Shown: one piece after another, positions 1 through 8,562 of the stretch
How positions within the stretch are numbered: the stretch's first letter is position 1
Layout: each line of letters opens with the position of its first letter
NCBI RefSeq assembly: GCF_030435705.1
Contig: NZ_CP129382.1
Coordinates: forward strand, 1,860,001-1,924,000
Source: Rhizobium sp. SSA_523
Lineage (GTDB): Bacteria > Pseudomonadota > Alphaproteobacteria > Rhizobiales > Rhizobiaceae
Direction of reading: 5' to 3'
DNA length: 64,000 nt
Translations under genes and position numbers: made by a program
Notes under the pieces: generated by a model
Told to the model about the DNA's origin: nothing
What the model saw: only the letters and a program-made list of their open reading frames with translations
Databases searched by the model: none

Positions 1-705
1 GCCTCCGGCGTTCCCCAATATATCCTGCCCGGCCCCGGCGCGGTCGCAAAAGCGCTGGTGAGCGATTGGGGCACGCTTGCCCCGGCTCTGTGGGTGACGA
101 CGAAGATCACCATGTCGGCGCTGGCGCTGGCCCTTATCGGCGGGGCCGGCATGGCGATTTTCCTCGTCCAGTCCCGCTGGATCGAGACGGCCTTCTATCC
201 GATCGCCGTCATCCTGCAGGTCACCCCGATCGTCGCCATCGCGCCGCTGATCCTGATCTATGCCCCCAGCACGCAGGTCGCGCTCTTGATCTGCGCCTTT
301 CTGGTCGCTTTCTTTCCCATCCTGTCGAACATGGTCCAGGGCCTGAAGAGCGTCGACCACAATCTCCTGAACCTCTTCGACCTCTATGGCGCCTCGCGGC
401 TGCAGACGCTGATCTACCTGAAACTGCCGGCCTCGCTCCCCTATTTCATGACGGGCCTGAAGATCGGCGGCGGCCTGTCGCTGATCGCCGCCGTCGTGGC
501 GGAGTTCGCCGCCGGCTCTGCTGGCGCCGGCTCGGGATTGGCCTTCCGGCTGCTGGAGGCGCAATACCGGCTGAACATACCCCGCCTGTTTGCGGCGCTG
601 ATCCTGCTCTCGGTGCTGGGCGTGGTGATCTTCGCCATCACCTCCTTCCTGTCCTGGCTCAGCCTGCATCGCTGGCATGAAAGCAGCCTTCGGAGAGAAA
701 ACTGA
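1..705 (+). CDS. ABC transporter permease, 5' end outside window
   Basis: Inner-membrane subunit of a binding-protein-dependent importer of the SsuC/TauC-like type. The frame is open from base 1: residues ahead of the first in-frame GTG (58) read GVPQYILPGPGAV, the usual stretch before the membrane domain in this family, so the gene begins upstream of the window. Several hydrophobic helices are visible, and the cytoplasmic coupling loop reads DLYGASRLQTLIYLKLP, as expected for contact with an ATPase. The stop overlaps the next start as TGATG, so it is probably translated together with the amidohydrolase gene. The ATPase and binding protein are not in the window. The substrate cannot be read from sequence; a pyrimidine- or amide-like compound is an inference from the neighbour only. 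Confidence 0.88.
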   Translation, partial: ASGVPQYILPGPGAVAKALVSDWGTLAPALWVTTKITMSALALALIGGAGMAIFLVQSRWIETAFYPIAVILQVTPIVAIAPLILIYAPSTQVALLICAFLVAFFPILSNMVQGLKSVDHNLLNLFDLYGASRLQTLIYLKLPASLPYFMTGLKIGGGLSLIAAVVAEFAAGSAGAGSGLAFRLLEAQYRLNIPRLFAALILLSVLGVVIFAITSFLSWLSLHRWHESSLRREN

Positions 706-2012
706 TGCCCTTTGTCGATCTGCCCAAGGCACCGCATGTCGTGCTGGCCAATGCCACTTTGCCGGCGGTTGCGGTGGAGGGCTTTTCCGCCGCACCAGAA
801 GAAGGCCTCGTCTTTGCGGACCTGGTGATTGCCAATGGCCGGATCGACGCCATCCTGCCCGCCGGAACCGCTCCCGTGGCCCTTCCCCGGGCCGATCTTC
901 GCCAGGGCATGGTCTGGCCCTGCTTCGTCGACATGCACACGCATCTCGACAAAGGCCATATCTGGGAGAGGCGCCGCAATCCGGATGGCAGTTTCATGGG
1001 CGCGCTCGACAATGTCCGGGAAGACCGCACCGCCCGCTGGTCGGCCGAGGATGTGCGGGCGCGGATGGAGTTCTCGCTGAAGACCGCCTATGCGCATGGC
1101 ACCCGGCTGATCCGCACGCATCTGGACAGCATTCCGCCGCAGCACGGCATTTCCTTCGAAGTGTTTTCCGAGATGCGCGAGGCGTGGCAGGACAGGATTG
1201 CCCTGCAGGCGGTGGCGCTGCTGCCGCTCGAATCGGTGCTGGATCCGGCCGCATTCGGTGATATCGTCGCGGTGACAAAGCGCCATGGCGGCCTGCTTGG
1301 CGGCGCGACCCGCATCCTGCCAGACTTCGAGGCGATCCTTGAAACGCTGTTTCGTGCAGCCGAGGACAATGGCCTTAACATTGACCTCCATGTGGACGAG
1401 ACCGAGGACCGCCAGGTCCTGACGCTCAAGACCATTGCCGAGATGAAGCTGAAGACCGGCTTTGCAGGTTCCGTCACCGTCGGTCACTGCTGCTCGCTCG
1501 CCCGACAGGAGGACGATCTGGCGAAGCGGACGATCGATCTGGTGGCCGAGGCCGGGCTCTCGGTCGTGTCGCTGCCGATGTGCAACATGTATCTGCAGGA
1601 TCGCCATGCCGGCCGCACGCCGCGGTGGCGGGGCGTGACGCTGTTCCACGAGCTTGCCGCGGCAGGCGTCCGGACCGCCGTCGCCTCCGACAATACGCGC
1701 GACCCATTCTATGCCTATGGCGATCTGGACGGTGTCGAAGTGTTCCGCGAAGCGGTGCGCATCCTGCATCTCGACCATCCTCTGGACACGGCGGCCCGCG
1801 TGGTGACGACCACGCCGGCCGATATCCTCGGAAGGCCGGATATCGGGCGCATCAAGGCGGGTGGACCCGCCGATCTCGTGCTGTTCAGCGCACGCCGCTG
1901 GAGCGAATTCCTCTCCCGTCCGCAGGCGGACCGCATCGTGATGCGGAATGGCATGGGCATCGACCGCCGCCTGCCGGATTATCGCGACCTTGACCCCTTG
2001 ATGACGAAGTGA
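705..2012 (+). CDS. Cytosine deaminase-like metal-dependent amidohydrolase
   Basis: 435 aa member of the amidohydrolase superfamily, closest in layout to CodA-type cytosine deaminases. Visible metal and active-site motifs in order: the HTHLDKGH strand-1 motif (about residue 75), LHVDET (about 230), VGHCCS (about 263), and SDNTRDPFYAYGD (about 328), which matches the CodA segment carrying the catalytic Asp. These residues support a hydrolytic deaminase or cyclic-amide hydrolase; the substrate is not proven. The ATG overlaps the permease stop (TGATG) and the stop lies 5 bp before the ATG of the FAD enzyme, so three genes form one operon: uptake, hydrolysis, oxidation. Related families include atrazine-type amidohydrolases, so the annotation should stay at family level. 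Confidence 0.85.
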   Translation: MPFVDLPKAPHVVLANATLPAVAVEGFSAAPEEGLVFADLVIANGRIDAILPAGTAPVALPRADLRQGMVWPCFVDMHTHLDKGHIWERRRNPDGSFMGALDNVREDRTARWSAEDVRARMEFSLKTAYAHGTRLIRTHLDSIPPQHGISFEVFSEMREAWQDRIALQAVALLPLESVLDPAAFGDIVAVTKRHGGLLGGATRILPDFEAILETLFRAAEDNGLNIDLHVDETEDRQVLTLKTIAEMKLKTGFAGSVTVGHCCSLARQEDDLAKRTIDLVAEAGLSVVSLPMCNMYLQDRHAGRTPRWRGVTLFHELAAAGVRTAVASDNTRDPFYAYGDLDGVEVFREAVRILHLDHPLDTAARVVTTTPADILGRPDIGRIKAGGPADLVLFSARRWSEFLSRPQADRIVMRNGMGIDRRLPDYRDLDPLMTK

Positions 2013-2017
2013 GACCG

Positions 2018-3433
2018 ATGGCTGACTATGTGAAGATCAAGCAGGAGCTGGACGGCATTGCGGTGGAGGACAATCCGGCGCTGGTGCGTCAGAAAAGCCG
2101 CGATTTCTACTGGTATTCGCCTATCCTGAAGGCGGAGCTCGACCATGTGACGGCCGATCTCGTGGTATCGCCGAAAACGGAAGAAGAGGTCATCCGGACG
2201 CTGAAAGTGGCATATGCGCATGGCGTTCCGGTCACGCCGCGCGGCGCCGGCACGGGCAATTACGGCCAGGCCATGCCGCTGTCCGGCGGCATCGTGCTGA
2301 ACCTCATCAACATGAACAAGGTCAAGGAGATCCATCCCGGCCGCGTGGTCTGCGAACCGGGCATCGTGATCGCCGAGCTCGACCGGCAGACCAAGGCCCA
2401 TTCCGGCCAGGAACTGCGCTTCCATCCCTCGACGGCGCAGAGCGCGACGATCGGCGGCTTCATTGCCGGCGGCTCCGGCGGCGTCGGCTCCATCCACTGG
2501 GGGGGCCTGCGCGATCTCGGCAATATCCTGCGACTGCGCGTGGTGACCATGGAGGCCGAGCCGCGGGTGCTGGATCTGACCGCCTGGGATCTGCAGAAGG
2601 TCAGCCATGCCTATGGCACAAACGGCATTATCACCGAGGTGGAGATGCCGCTGGCGCCGGCCTATGACTGGGTGGATGTGCTGGTGGGCTATGATGATTT
2701 CATGGATGCCGTGCGCTTCGCCGATATGCTGGCGCACAAGAACGGCCTGCTCCTGAAGGAAGTGGCGCCGATCGCCGCGCCCATTCCGCATGATTTCTTC
2801 CCGCGGCACAAGCCGTTCATCCGCCATCGCGGCCAATCGGTGGTGGTGGTGATGGTCGCGCCGCATTCCATCGATGCCTTCCTGGCGCTGACGGCGCGCA
2901 TGCGCGGCGAAATCCTCTTCCGCTCCGACACGGTCGAGAGCATGAAGGGGATACCGCATGCCTATGAGCTGGCCTGGAACCACACCACGCTCCGGGCGCT
3001 CAAGGTCGATCCCGGCTTCACCTATCTTCAGGTGCAGTATCCGAGCCCGGACCATGTGGAGAAAGTGGCGAAAATGGTGGAGATCTTCGGCGACGAAGTG
3101 CCCGGCCATCTCGAATTCATCAAGTTCGACGGCCGCATGCAGTGTTCCGGCCTGCCGCTGGTGCGCTACACGACGAAGGAGCGGCTGGAGGAGATCATCC
3201 GCATCCACGAGGACAATGGCTGCCCGGTCTTCAATCCGCATCGCTACACGCTTGAAGAAGGCGGCATGAAGCAGACCGACGAGGTGCAACTTGCCTTCAA
3301 GAAGGAAACCGATCCCAAGGGATTGCTGAACCCCGGCAAGATGATCGCCTGGGACAATCCCGATTTCGATTTCAAGGCGGGCAAGAACTATCTCTTTCCC
3401 GGCCTGCAGGCCTTTGCCGAAGCGGGGGAATGA
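2018..3433 (+). CDS. FAD-binding oxidoreductase (GlcD/FAD_binding_4 family)
   Basis: About 471 aa, cytoplasmic. The N-terminal FAD-binding domain shows the phosphate-binding segment TPRGAGTGNYGQAMPLSGG (about residues 75-93) and the IGGFIAGGSGGVGSIHWGG stretch typical of the vanillyl-alcohol-oxidase/glycolate-oxidase fold; the C-terminal half fits an FAD-linked oxidase cap and ends with a GLLNPGKM motif. It probably oxidises an alpha-hydroxy acid or a related alcohol, but nothing fixes the substrate. I chose the ATG at 2018 over a GTG at 2009 that overlaps the previous stop; both are possible. Last gene of the permease-amidohydrolase operon; a repeat element lies directly after it. Confidence 0.85.
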   Translation: MADYVKIKQELDGIAVEDNPALVRQKSRDFYWYSPILKAELDHVTADLVVSPKTEEEVIRTLKVAYAHGVPVTPRGAGTGNYGQAMPLSGGIVLNLINMNKVKEIHPGRVVCEPGIVIAELDRQTKAHSGQELRFHPSTAQSATIGGFIAGGSGGVGSIHWGGLRDLGNILRLRVVTMEAEPRVLDLTAWDLQKVSHAYGTNGIITEVEMPLAPAYDWVDVLVGYDDFMDAVRFADMLAHKNGLLLKEVAPIAAPIPHDFFPRHKPFIRHRGQSVVVVMVAPHSIDAFLALTARMRGEILFRSDTVESMKGIPHAYELAWNHTTLRALKVDPGFTYLQVQYPSPDHVEKVAKMVEIFGDEVPGHLEFIKFDGRMQCSGLPLVRYTTKERLEEIIRIHEDNGCPVFNPHRYTLEEGGMKQTDEVQLAFKKETDPKGLLNPGKMIAWDNPDFDFKAGKNYLFPGLQAFAEAGE

Positions 3434-3446
3434 CCATGGTCGCTTT

Positions 3447-3533
3447 CGTCATGGTCGGGCTTGGCCCGACCATCTGCCAACGTCGAAACACAGGCGACGA
3501 CAGTAGATCCTCGGGACAAGCCCGAGGATGACG
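3447..3533. repeat. RIME-like two-palindrome repeat, copy 1
   Basis: Two palindromes about 30 bp apart: ATGGTCGGG/CCCGACCAT at 3451-3473 and ATCCTCGGG/CCCGAGGAT at 3507-3529, the second followed by GACGA. The same architecture and spacing recur at 36538-36615. This agrees with the Rhizobium-specific intergenic mosaic elements (RIME) known from rhizobial genomes. It lies just after the stop of the FAD oxidoreductase gene and could form stem-loops in its transcript. The rest of the gap, 3534-3769, has no gene or site that I can support beyond the leader of the next gene. Confidence 0.75.
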
Positions 3534-3769
3534 ATCTCGACAGTTCGCCGTCTCACCGACGACACTCCGAGGAACAAATATCGCAACCGCCACCACAGCC
3601 ATTCCGAAGGTACTCCCGGCCGGGATCTCCGGCCCATGCAGAAAACGACATGGCAGCGTCAACGCTTCGGCCGGGCGGCGAAGGGTGACGCTGCTGGGAC
3701 AAACGGCGCGGATATTTTCAACCGGTCCCGAAGGCCGATGCCCGGGGCAAGAGATCTGGAGATGTTGCA

Positions 3770-4351
3770 ATGCGCGTCCTCGTCCTGCATTCCCACCCTG
3801 TCGAGGAGAGCTATGGCAAGGCCCTGTTTCGCCAGACCTGCGAGAGCCTGGCGCAGGCCGGCCATGAGGTCGATCCCTGCGATCTCTATGCGGAAGGCTT
3901 CGACCCCGTTCTGTCGGCCGAGGGCCGGCGGATCTATCATGATCATCCGCAGAACCTGACGGGGCTCGAAGACCATGTCCGGCGCCTGCAGGCGGCGGAG
4001 GGCCTCGTCATCTGCACGCCGGTCTGGAATTTCGGCTTCCCCGCCATGCTGAAAGGCTATTTCGACCGCGTCTGGCTGCCGGGCGTCTCCTTTGCGCTCG
4101 AAGACGGCCGGCTGACGCCGACCTTGCGGCACATCCGCAAGCTCGCGGCGGTGATGACCTATGGCGCCACGCCGATGCGCGCCTTTCTTGTCGGCAATCC
4201 GCCGAAGAAGATCATCACCCGGGTAATCCGGGCGCAGATCAAGATCGGCGCGCCGGTGAGCTTCCTGGCTCATTACGACATGAACAATTGCACGCAAGAA
4301 AGCCGCAGCGCCTTCCTGGCCAAGGTGAAGGCGAAGATGGAGGCCTTCTGA
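3770..4351 (+). CDS. NAD(P)H oxidoreductase, flavodoxin-like fold (NQO/KefF type)
   Basis: 193 aa, cytoplasmic. The N-terminus MRVLVLHSHPVEESYGKAL is the FMN/FAD phosphate-loop region of the Flavodoxin_2 family, and TPVWNFGFPAMLKGYFDRVW (about residues 84-103) is the conserved flavin-binding block of quinone reductases such as MdaB, KefF and NQO1. It is expected to reduce quinones or nitro compounds with two electrons from NAD(P)H. Length fits the family. It is monocistronic, with a converging DUF3422 gene 42 bp downstream. The exact substrate and nucleotide preference cannot be read from sequence. Confidence 0.85.
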   Translation: MRVLVLHSHPVEESYGKALFRQTCESLAQAGHEVDPCDLYAEGFDPVLSAEGRRIYHDHPQNLTGLEDHVRRLQAAEGLVICTPVWNFGFPAMLKGYFDRVWLPGVSFALEDGRLTPTLRHIRKLAAVMTYGATPMRAFLVGNPPKKIITRVIRAQIKIGAPVSFLAHYDMNNCTQESRSAFLAKVKAKMEAF

Positions 4352-4393
4352 GCCTTCAGAAGGACCGGCCGCCGCCCGGCGCGACTGCCAGTC

Positions 4394-5677
4394 TCAATGC
4401 GGACCGGACTGCGGATCCGCATGTCTCTTGCGGATGCGCCGCACGACCCACCACACGCCAAGCAGAACCAGCGGCACGCTGGCGCCGGAGAGCACATGCG
4501 GCTCCACCGGCAGGCCGGCGGAATGCGCGAATTCCGCCAGATGGCCGACAAGCCCGATGACGTAATAGGAAATTGCCGCGACCGACAGTCCCTCCACCGT
4601 CTGCTGCAGGCGCAGCTGCATCTGCGCCCTCTGGTTCATGGAGTTCAACAGTTCCGTGTTGAACTTCTGCAGATCCACATCGATCCAGCTGCGCAGCAGC
4701 GCCGTCGCCCGCGCCAGCTTGCGCGACAGGTTGATCTGCCGCTCCTCCACCGACTGGCAGGTTCGCATGGCCGGCGCCAGCCGCTTCTGCAGGAAGCCGC
4801 CCAGGGTCTCGCTGCCCGCAACGGCGCGCTCGCCCAGCATGGCAATCCGCTCCTGCACGATGCTGCCATAGGCCCGGCTTGCCCCGAAACGGTAGGAACT
4901 GGCGGCGGCATGCGCTTCCAGTTCGGCCGCCAGTCCGGTGATCTCGGTCAGGAGCGCATCGGCCTCCTGCCGCGCCTGCCCTTTCATGCGCTCGGTCACC
5001 GCGCCAAGTTCGGTCTCGATCTTGCGGATCTCGGGCGAGAGAGCCTGCGCCAGCGGCAGGCCGAGCATCGCAAGCGTCCGGTAGGTCTCGATATCGAGGA
5101 TGCGCTGGACGAGCGCGCCGCGGGCGCTGTCGGTCATGCCGAGATCGAAGATCAGGAATTTGGTCAGTCCATTTCCGTCCTGGCGGAAATCCGTCATGAC
5201 GGTGGCCTTGCCGTCCGCCACCATGCTCTGGCACAGGCTGGTCAGGTCGAAATGCTGGATGACGTCGGCAAGATCCTTGTTGAACGGCCTGATTTCGACC
5301 CTGACACCGGAGATGAAGGGCCCGGGCGGCTCAAAGCTTCCGCCGAAGGGGGTAATCGGAACATCCTCTCCGAAGCCGGCCGGCGCCGGGCCATCCCAGA
5401 AATAGGTCGAAAACTCCGTGTGGCGCTCCCAGCGCAACGTGCCGCCGCCCCAGCTCATGGCGTGATGATTGCTATCCGTCTCGGGAGCGGCCACGCCCTG
5501 ACCGCGCGCCAGGTCCGCGAGGATCTGCCGGTCCCGGCCGGCATCCCCTTCCGTCAGGAAGGCCAGCTGGAAGATCACCCTCGGCAGGGCGATCAGCGTA
5601 TAGGGGCGGGAATGGATCTCGCCGAGTGCGCGGGAGCGCAAGGGGGCTGGAGGAAAAGAAAAACCATGTCCCGCCAT
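4394..5677 (-). CDS. DUF3422 family membrane-anchored protein
   Basis: 427 aa. The N-terminus carries the family hallmark LGEIHSRPY (about residue 17), and most of the protein is soluble and partly helical with heptad-like stretches, ending in a hydrophobic helix (about residues 385-412) and a basic tail RRIRKRHAD. So it is probably a large cytoplasmic domain anchored by a C-terminal helix. DUF3422 proteins are widespread in proteobacteria and have no established function. The ATG at 5677 (MAGHGFSFPP) is preceded by GAGGAG at good spacing; a longer frame to 5746 has no such site. Converges on the quinone reductase gene. Confidence 0.82.
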   Translation of the reverse strand: MAGHGFSFPPAPLRSRALGEIHSRPYTLIALPRVIFQLAFLTEGDAGRDRQILADLARGQGVAAPETDSNHHAMSWGGGTLRWERHTEFSTYFWDGPAPAGFGEDVPITPFGGSFEPPGPFISGVRVEIRPFNKDLADVIQHFDLTSLCQSMVADGKATVMTDFRQDGNGLTKFLIFDLGMTDSARGALVQRILDIETYRTLAMLGLPLAQALSPEIRKIETELGAVTERMKGQARQEADALLTEITGLAAELEAHAAASSYRFGASRAYGSIVQERIAMLGERAVAGSETLGGFLQKRLAPAMRTCQSVEERQINLSRKLARATALLRSWIDVDLQKFNTELLNSMNQRAQMQLRLQQTVEGLSVAAISYYVIGLVGHLAEFAHSAGLPVEPHVLSGASVPLVLLGVWWVVRRIRKRHADPQSGPH

Positions 5678-5860
5678 ATCCGCTCCTCGGTTTGATCCCC
5701 GCCCGGCCGTCGCGCCCGATCCATATTGCCGGCAGCAGAAGACCAAGAAAAGTCACGGCCGGCGGCAGTCGCATGATCATAAACAGGCAGGTCGCCGATC
5801 GCATCAACATTTATTTAATGTTTACCGGTCATTAATTCTCTCAGACCGAGAGGATAAGCG

Positions 5861-6430
5861 ATGCGTTATGCGTTTTTCATCGCCCTTCTCTTTCTTGCCG
5901 GTTGCGGAACAGCACCGAGCAGGATTGATAACGCCTGTGCCATCTTTGCGCAGCGCGACGGGCTCTTCACCAACTGGGCACGCGAGGCGAAGCGAGCCTC
6001 CCGCGAGTACGGCGTTCCCGTACCCGTGCTGATGGCCACGATTTACACCGAATCCAGCTTCCGTGCCTATGCGCGCCCGAAGCGGAGCTATATTCTCGGC
6101 TTCATTCCCTGGAAACGGGCGTCTTCGGCCTATGGCTATGCACAGGCGCTCGACGGAACCTGGGCGGCCTATCAGCGCGAGACCGGCCGCTGGGCCGCAC
6201 GGCGTACCGATTTCGGCGATGCGATCAAGTTTGTCGGCTGGTATCACAACAAGAGCAACCGCCGGAACGGCATTGCGCTGACCGATACCTACCGTCTCTA
6301 TCTGGCTTACTATGCCGGCCATGCCGGATACGAACGCGGCCGCTTCACCTCGGCCATCAAGGCCGCCGCGCAACGCTCCGCCGGCGTGGCCCAGCGCTAT
6401 GAGCGGCAATTGCGGGCCTGCGGCTATTGA
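5861..6430 (+). CDS. Lysozyme-fold (SLT-like) lipoprotein
   Basis: 189 aa. A lipoprotein signal peptide is clear: MRYAFFIALLFLAGC with lipobox LAGC, so the mature protein is probably attached to a membrane facing the periplasm. The following domain resembles soluble lytic transglycosylases: a catalytic-type Glu in YTESSF (about residue 67), then AYGYAQALDGTWAAYQ, which matches the 'GLMQ...TW' region, and a terminal WYHNKSNRRNGI/YLAYYAGHAGY block. It probably cleaves or binds peptidoglycan. Monocistronic. Related to the small transglycosylase SLT domain proteins common in Rhizobiaceae; activity is inferred, not shown. Confidence 0.82.
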   Translation: MRYAFFIALLFLAGCGTAPSRIDNACAIFAQRDGLFTNWAREAKRASREYGVPVPVLMATIYTESSFRAYARPKRSYILGFIPWKRASSAYGYAQALDGTWAAYQRETGRWAARRTDFGDAIKFVGWYHNKSNRRNGIALTDTYRLYLAYYAGHAGYERGRFTSAIKAAAQRSAGVAQRYERQLRACGY

Positions 6431-6616
6431 TCACGCGGCCTTCGTTTTTCGGCTTGCCTTGCGCAAGAGCAAGGACAAGCCGGCCATAGTCATATCATCG
6501 TTACGTCTCTATCGCAGTTTGCGGTCTTGGCTCGCCGGCCCGAATGACGGGCCGGACCAATGGGCAAACTGGCTTTCTCGCCCAATGGTGTGGCGGGCTG
6601 CGATGGGAGAAAGACA

Positions 6617-8251
6617 ATGGACGAAACCGGCCCGGATAGATCTTCGAGCAGAAAGGCGGTAGACCCCGTCGCCCCGGCAGGCGAAACGGCCACGGCGAAA
6701 AAACCCGCTGCGCGCCGCCGCCGCTCACCGCAAAAGGCCGGCCTCGCGGCGCCGAAGGCAGATCCTGTCCTGCAGGCTTTGCTGGAGGAGGTGCAGGCGC
6801 TGCGCGAGGCGGTGCTGGCAGAGGCCGAACCCTGGCTTGAGGCCCATGCGGCGAGCCCCCTGCTCAAGGCCGAAGATCGCACGCGCCTGCGCAATCTCGG
6901 CCATTATCTTTCCCTGCGTCGCCATGATCTGCGTCCGCTGCAGCGCCGTCTGATGGCCGCCGGTTTCTCCTCGCTCGGCCGCGCCGAAAGCCGTGTCCTG
7001 CCGACGATCGATGCGGTTCTGGCGAGCCTCGCTGCCGCAAGCGCGGCGCAATCCACCCTGGCGGCTCCCGGCATGATCCGTCCCTCCGAAGCGCAATTCT
7101 TCGAGGGCGAGATGCTGCTGGACCAGGGCGCCGCCCGCCTGCTGGGGCCGGCACCGGCCCATCGCCGCTGCCGGATCATGGTGACGCTTCCGGCGCAGGC
7201 GGCCGACGATCCGGACCTGCTTCTCGATCTCGTGCGCCGCGGCACCAATATCGTGCGCATCAATTGCGCCCATGACGACCGGGCGGCCTGGATGTCCATG
7301 GCCGCGCATGCCCGGGCGGCGGGTCAGGCGCTGGATGTGCCGGTGAGCGTTCTGATGGATATTGCCGGACCGAAGATCCGCACCGGAGCCGTCGTGCCGG
7401 AGAAAAAGGGCCGGCTGCAGGTGGGCGATCTGCTCCGCCTGGTGGCCGAGGGCGACGCCTGGCTCGACGAGGGGATCACCGCCTGCGCTTGCGTCTCCGT
7501 GCCGGAAATCGTCACCCGCCTCAAGATCGGCGACCGCCTGCGCTATGACGACGGCAAGCTGGAAGGCGTGGTGGAAAGCCTGGCACCGAACCAGGCGGTC
7601 ATTCGCGTCACGCATTGCAAGACGGGCGGTGCGAAGCTGAAGCCGGAAAAGGGGCTGAACCTGCCGGATACCCTGCTCGGCCTCTCGCCTCTGACGCCGA
7701 AGGACGAAGAGGATCTGGCCACCGTGGTCGAATGCGCCGACATGCTGGGCTATTCCTTCGTCAGCCGTGCCGATGACATAGATTTGCTGGAGGATGCGCT
7801 GAAGGCGGCGCCGCCGCGCCAGACCCCGCTCGGCCTTGTCGCCAAGATCGAGCAGCCGGAGGCCGTGCGCAATCTGCCGGCGCTGATCGCCGCGGCCCTT
7901 CGCTACCATCGTCCCTTCGGCGTGATGATCGCGCGCGGTGACCTGGCGGCCGAAATCGGCTTCGACCGCACTGCCGAAATGCAGGAGGAAATCCTGTGGA
8001 TCTGCGAGGCGGCCTCGGTGCCGGTGATCTGGGCGACCCAGGTGCTGGAGGATCTGGTGAAGACGGGGCTTCCCTCGCGCGGCGAGATGACGGATGCCGC
8101 CATGGCCGCCCGCGCCGAATGCGTGATGCTGAACAAGGGTCCTGCGGTGACGGAGGCGGTCGCGCTGCTCGACCACCTTCTCTCGCGCATGGACGAGCAT
8201 ATGGCCAAAAAGACACCCCTGCTGCGGGCGCTGCAGAGCTGGCAGGATTGA
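6617..8251 (+). CDS. Pyruvate kinase-like protein, N-terminally extended
   Basis: 544 aa. From about residue 165 it follows the pyruvate kinase A/B domains: VRINCAHDD (substrate Arg region), DIAGPKIRTG, LVAKIEQPEA (catalytic Lys), GVMIARGDLAAEIG (metal/PEP loop) and ATQVLEDLVKTGLPSRGEMT. The usual following MLSGETA reads MLNKGPA. There is no C-terminal allosteric domain: the protein ends about 40 residues after that motif. The first 165 residues, basic and Ala-rich (KKPAARRRRS) then helical, have no counterpart in ordinary pyruvate kinases. It could still convert PEP and ADP to pyruvate and ATP, or be a paralogue with another role. Start at 6617 is supported by GGGAG; an earlier ATG at 6560 is in frame. 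A GC-rich hairpin (6535-6555) precedes it. Confidence 0.8.
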   Translation: MDETGPDRSSSRKAVDPVAPAGETATAKKPAARRRRSPQKAGLAAPKADPVLQALLEEVQALREAVLAEAEPWLEAHAASPLLKAEDRTRLRNLGHYLSLRRHDLRPLQRRLMAAGFSSLGRAESRVLPTIDAVLASLAAASAAQSTLAAPGMIRPSEAQFFEGEMLLDQGAARLLGPAPAHRRCRIMVTLPAQAADDPDLLLDLVRRGTNIVRINCAHDDRAAWMSMAAHARAAGQALDVPVSVLMDIAGPKIRTGAVVPEKKGRLQVGDLLRLVAEGDAWLDEGITACACVSVPEIVTRLKIGDRLRYDDGKLEGVVESLAPNQAVIRVTHCKTGGAKLKPEKGLNLPDTLLGLSPLTPKDEEDLATVVECADMLGYSFVSRADDIDLLEDALKAAPPRQTPLGLVAKIEQPEAVRNLPALIAAALRYHRPFGVMIARGDLAAEIGFDRTAEMQEEILWICEAASVPVIWATQVLEDLVKTGLPSRGEMTDAAMAARAECVMLNKGPAVTEAVALLDHLLSRMDEHMAKKTPLLRALQSWQD

Positions 8252-8275
8252 CGGCTTCGGCTTCGGGCGAACTTT

Positions 8276-8314
8276 AGAGCGCTGTTCGATCTGATTAAAT
8301 CAAATCGGCCCTCT
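8276..8314. repeat. Small palindromic intergenic repeat (AT-centred)
   Basis: AGAG...CTCT-bounded inverted repeat with inner arms GATCTGAT and ATCAAATC around a short AT centre. This type of AGAGCGCTGTTCGAT-led palindrome is familiar from intergenic DNA of Rhizobium and Agrobacterium. It lies 24 bp after the pyruvate kinase-like gene and may act as a 3' stem-loop. The gap 8252-8562 contains this repeat, a 7-bp tandem repeat (8504-8545) and no gene that I can support. Confidence 0.5.
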
Positions 8315-8503
8315 AACACTATATTTTTGAAGCATAATTTTATCCATCCTCGTTTCACTCGGGTCGAATTATGCTCTGTATCTCGGGGCAAGCCCTCTCT
8401 CCCTTCGGAAGAGGGAGACCTTCAGTGTGTCGGCAGATCTCTCCTCCCCTCGGGGAAAAGATGCCCGACGCGGGATGAGGGTTCACGGCCGGCGATTGCC
8501 CAC

Positions 8504-8545
8504 TGCCTATTGCCTATTGCCTATTGCCTATTGGCAACTGCCTAT
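8504..8545. repeat. 7-bp tandem repeat (TGCCTAT)n
   Basis: TGCCTAT occurs at 8504, 8511, 8518 and 8525 in perfect tandem, then once more at 8539 after TGGCAAC. It is intergenic, between the pyruvate kinase-like gene and the converging ridA-like gene, and is flanked by GGCCGG and CCGGCC. Copy number is likely to vary between strains. Confidence 0.85.
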
Positions 8546-8562
8546 TGCTAACCGGCCGTGGC

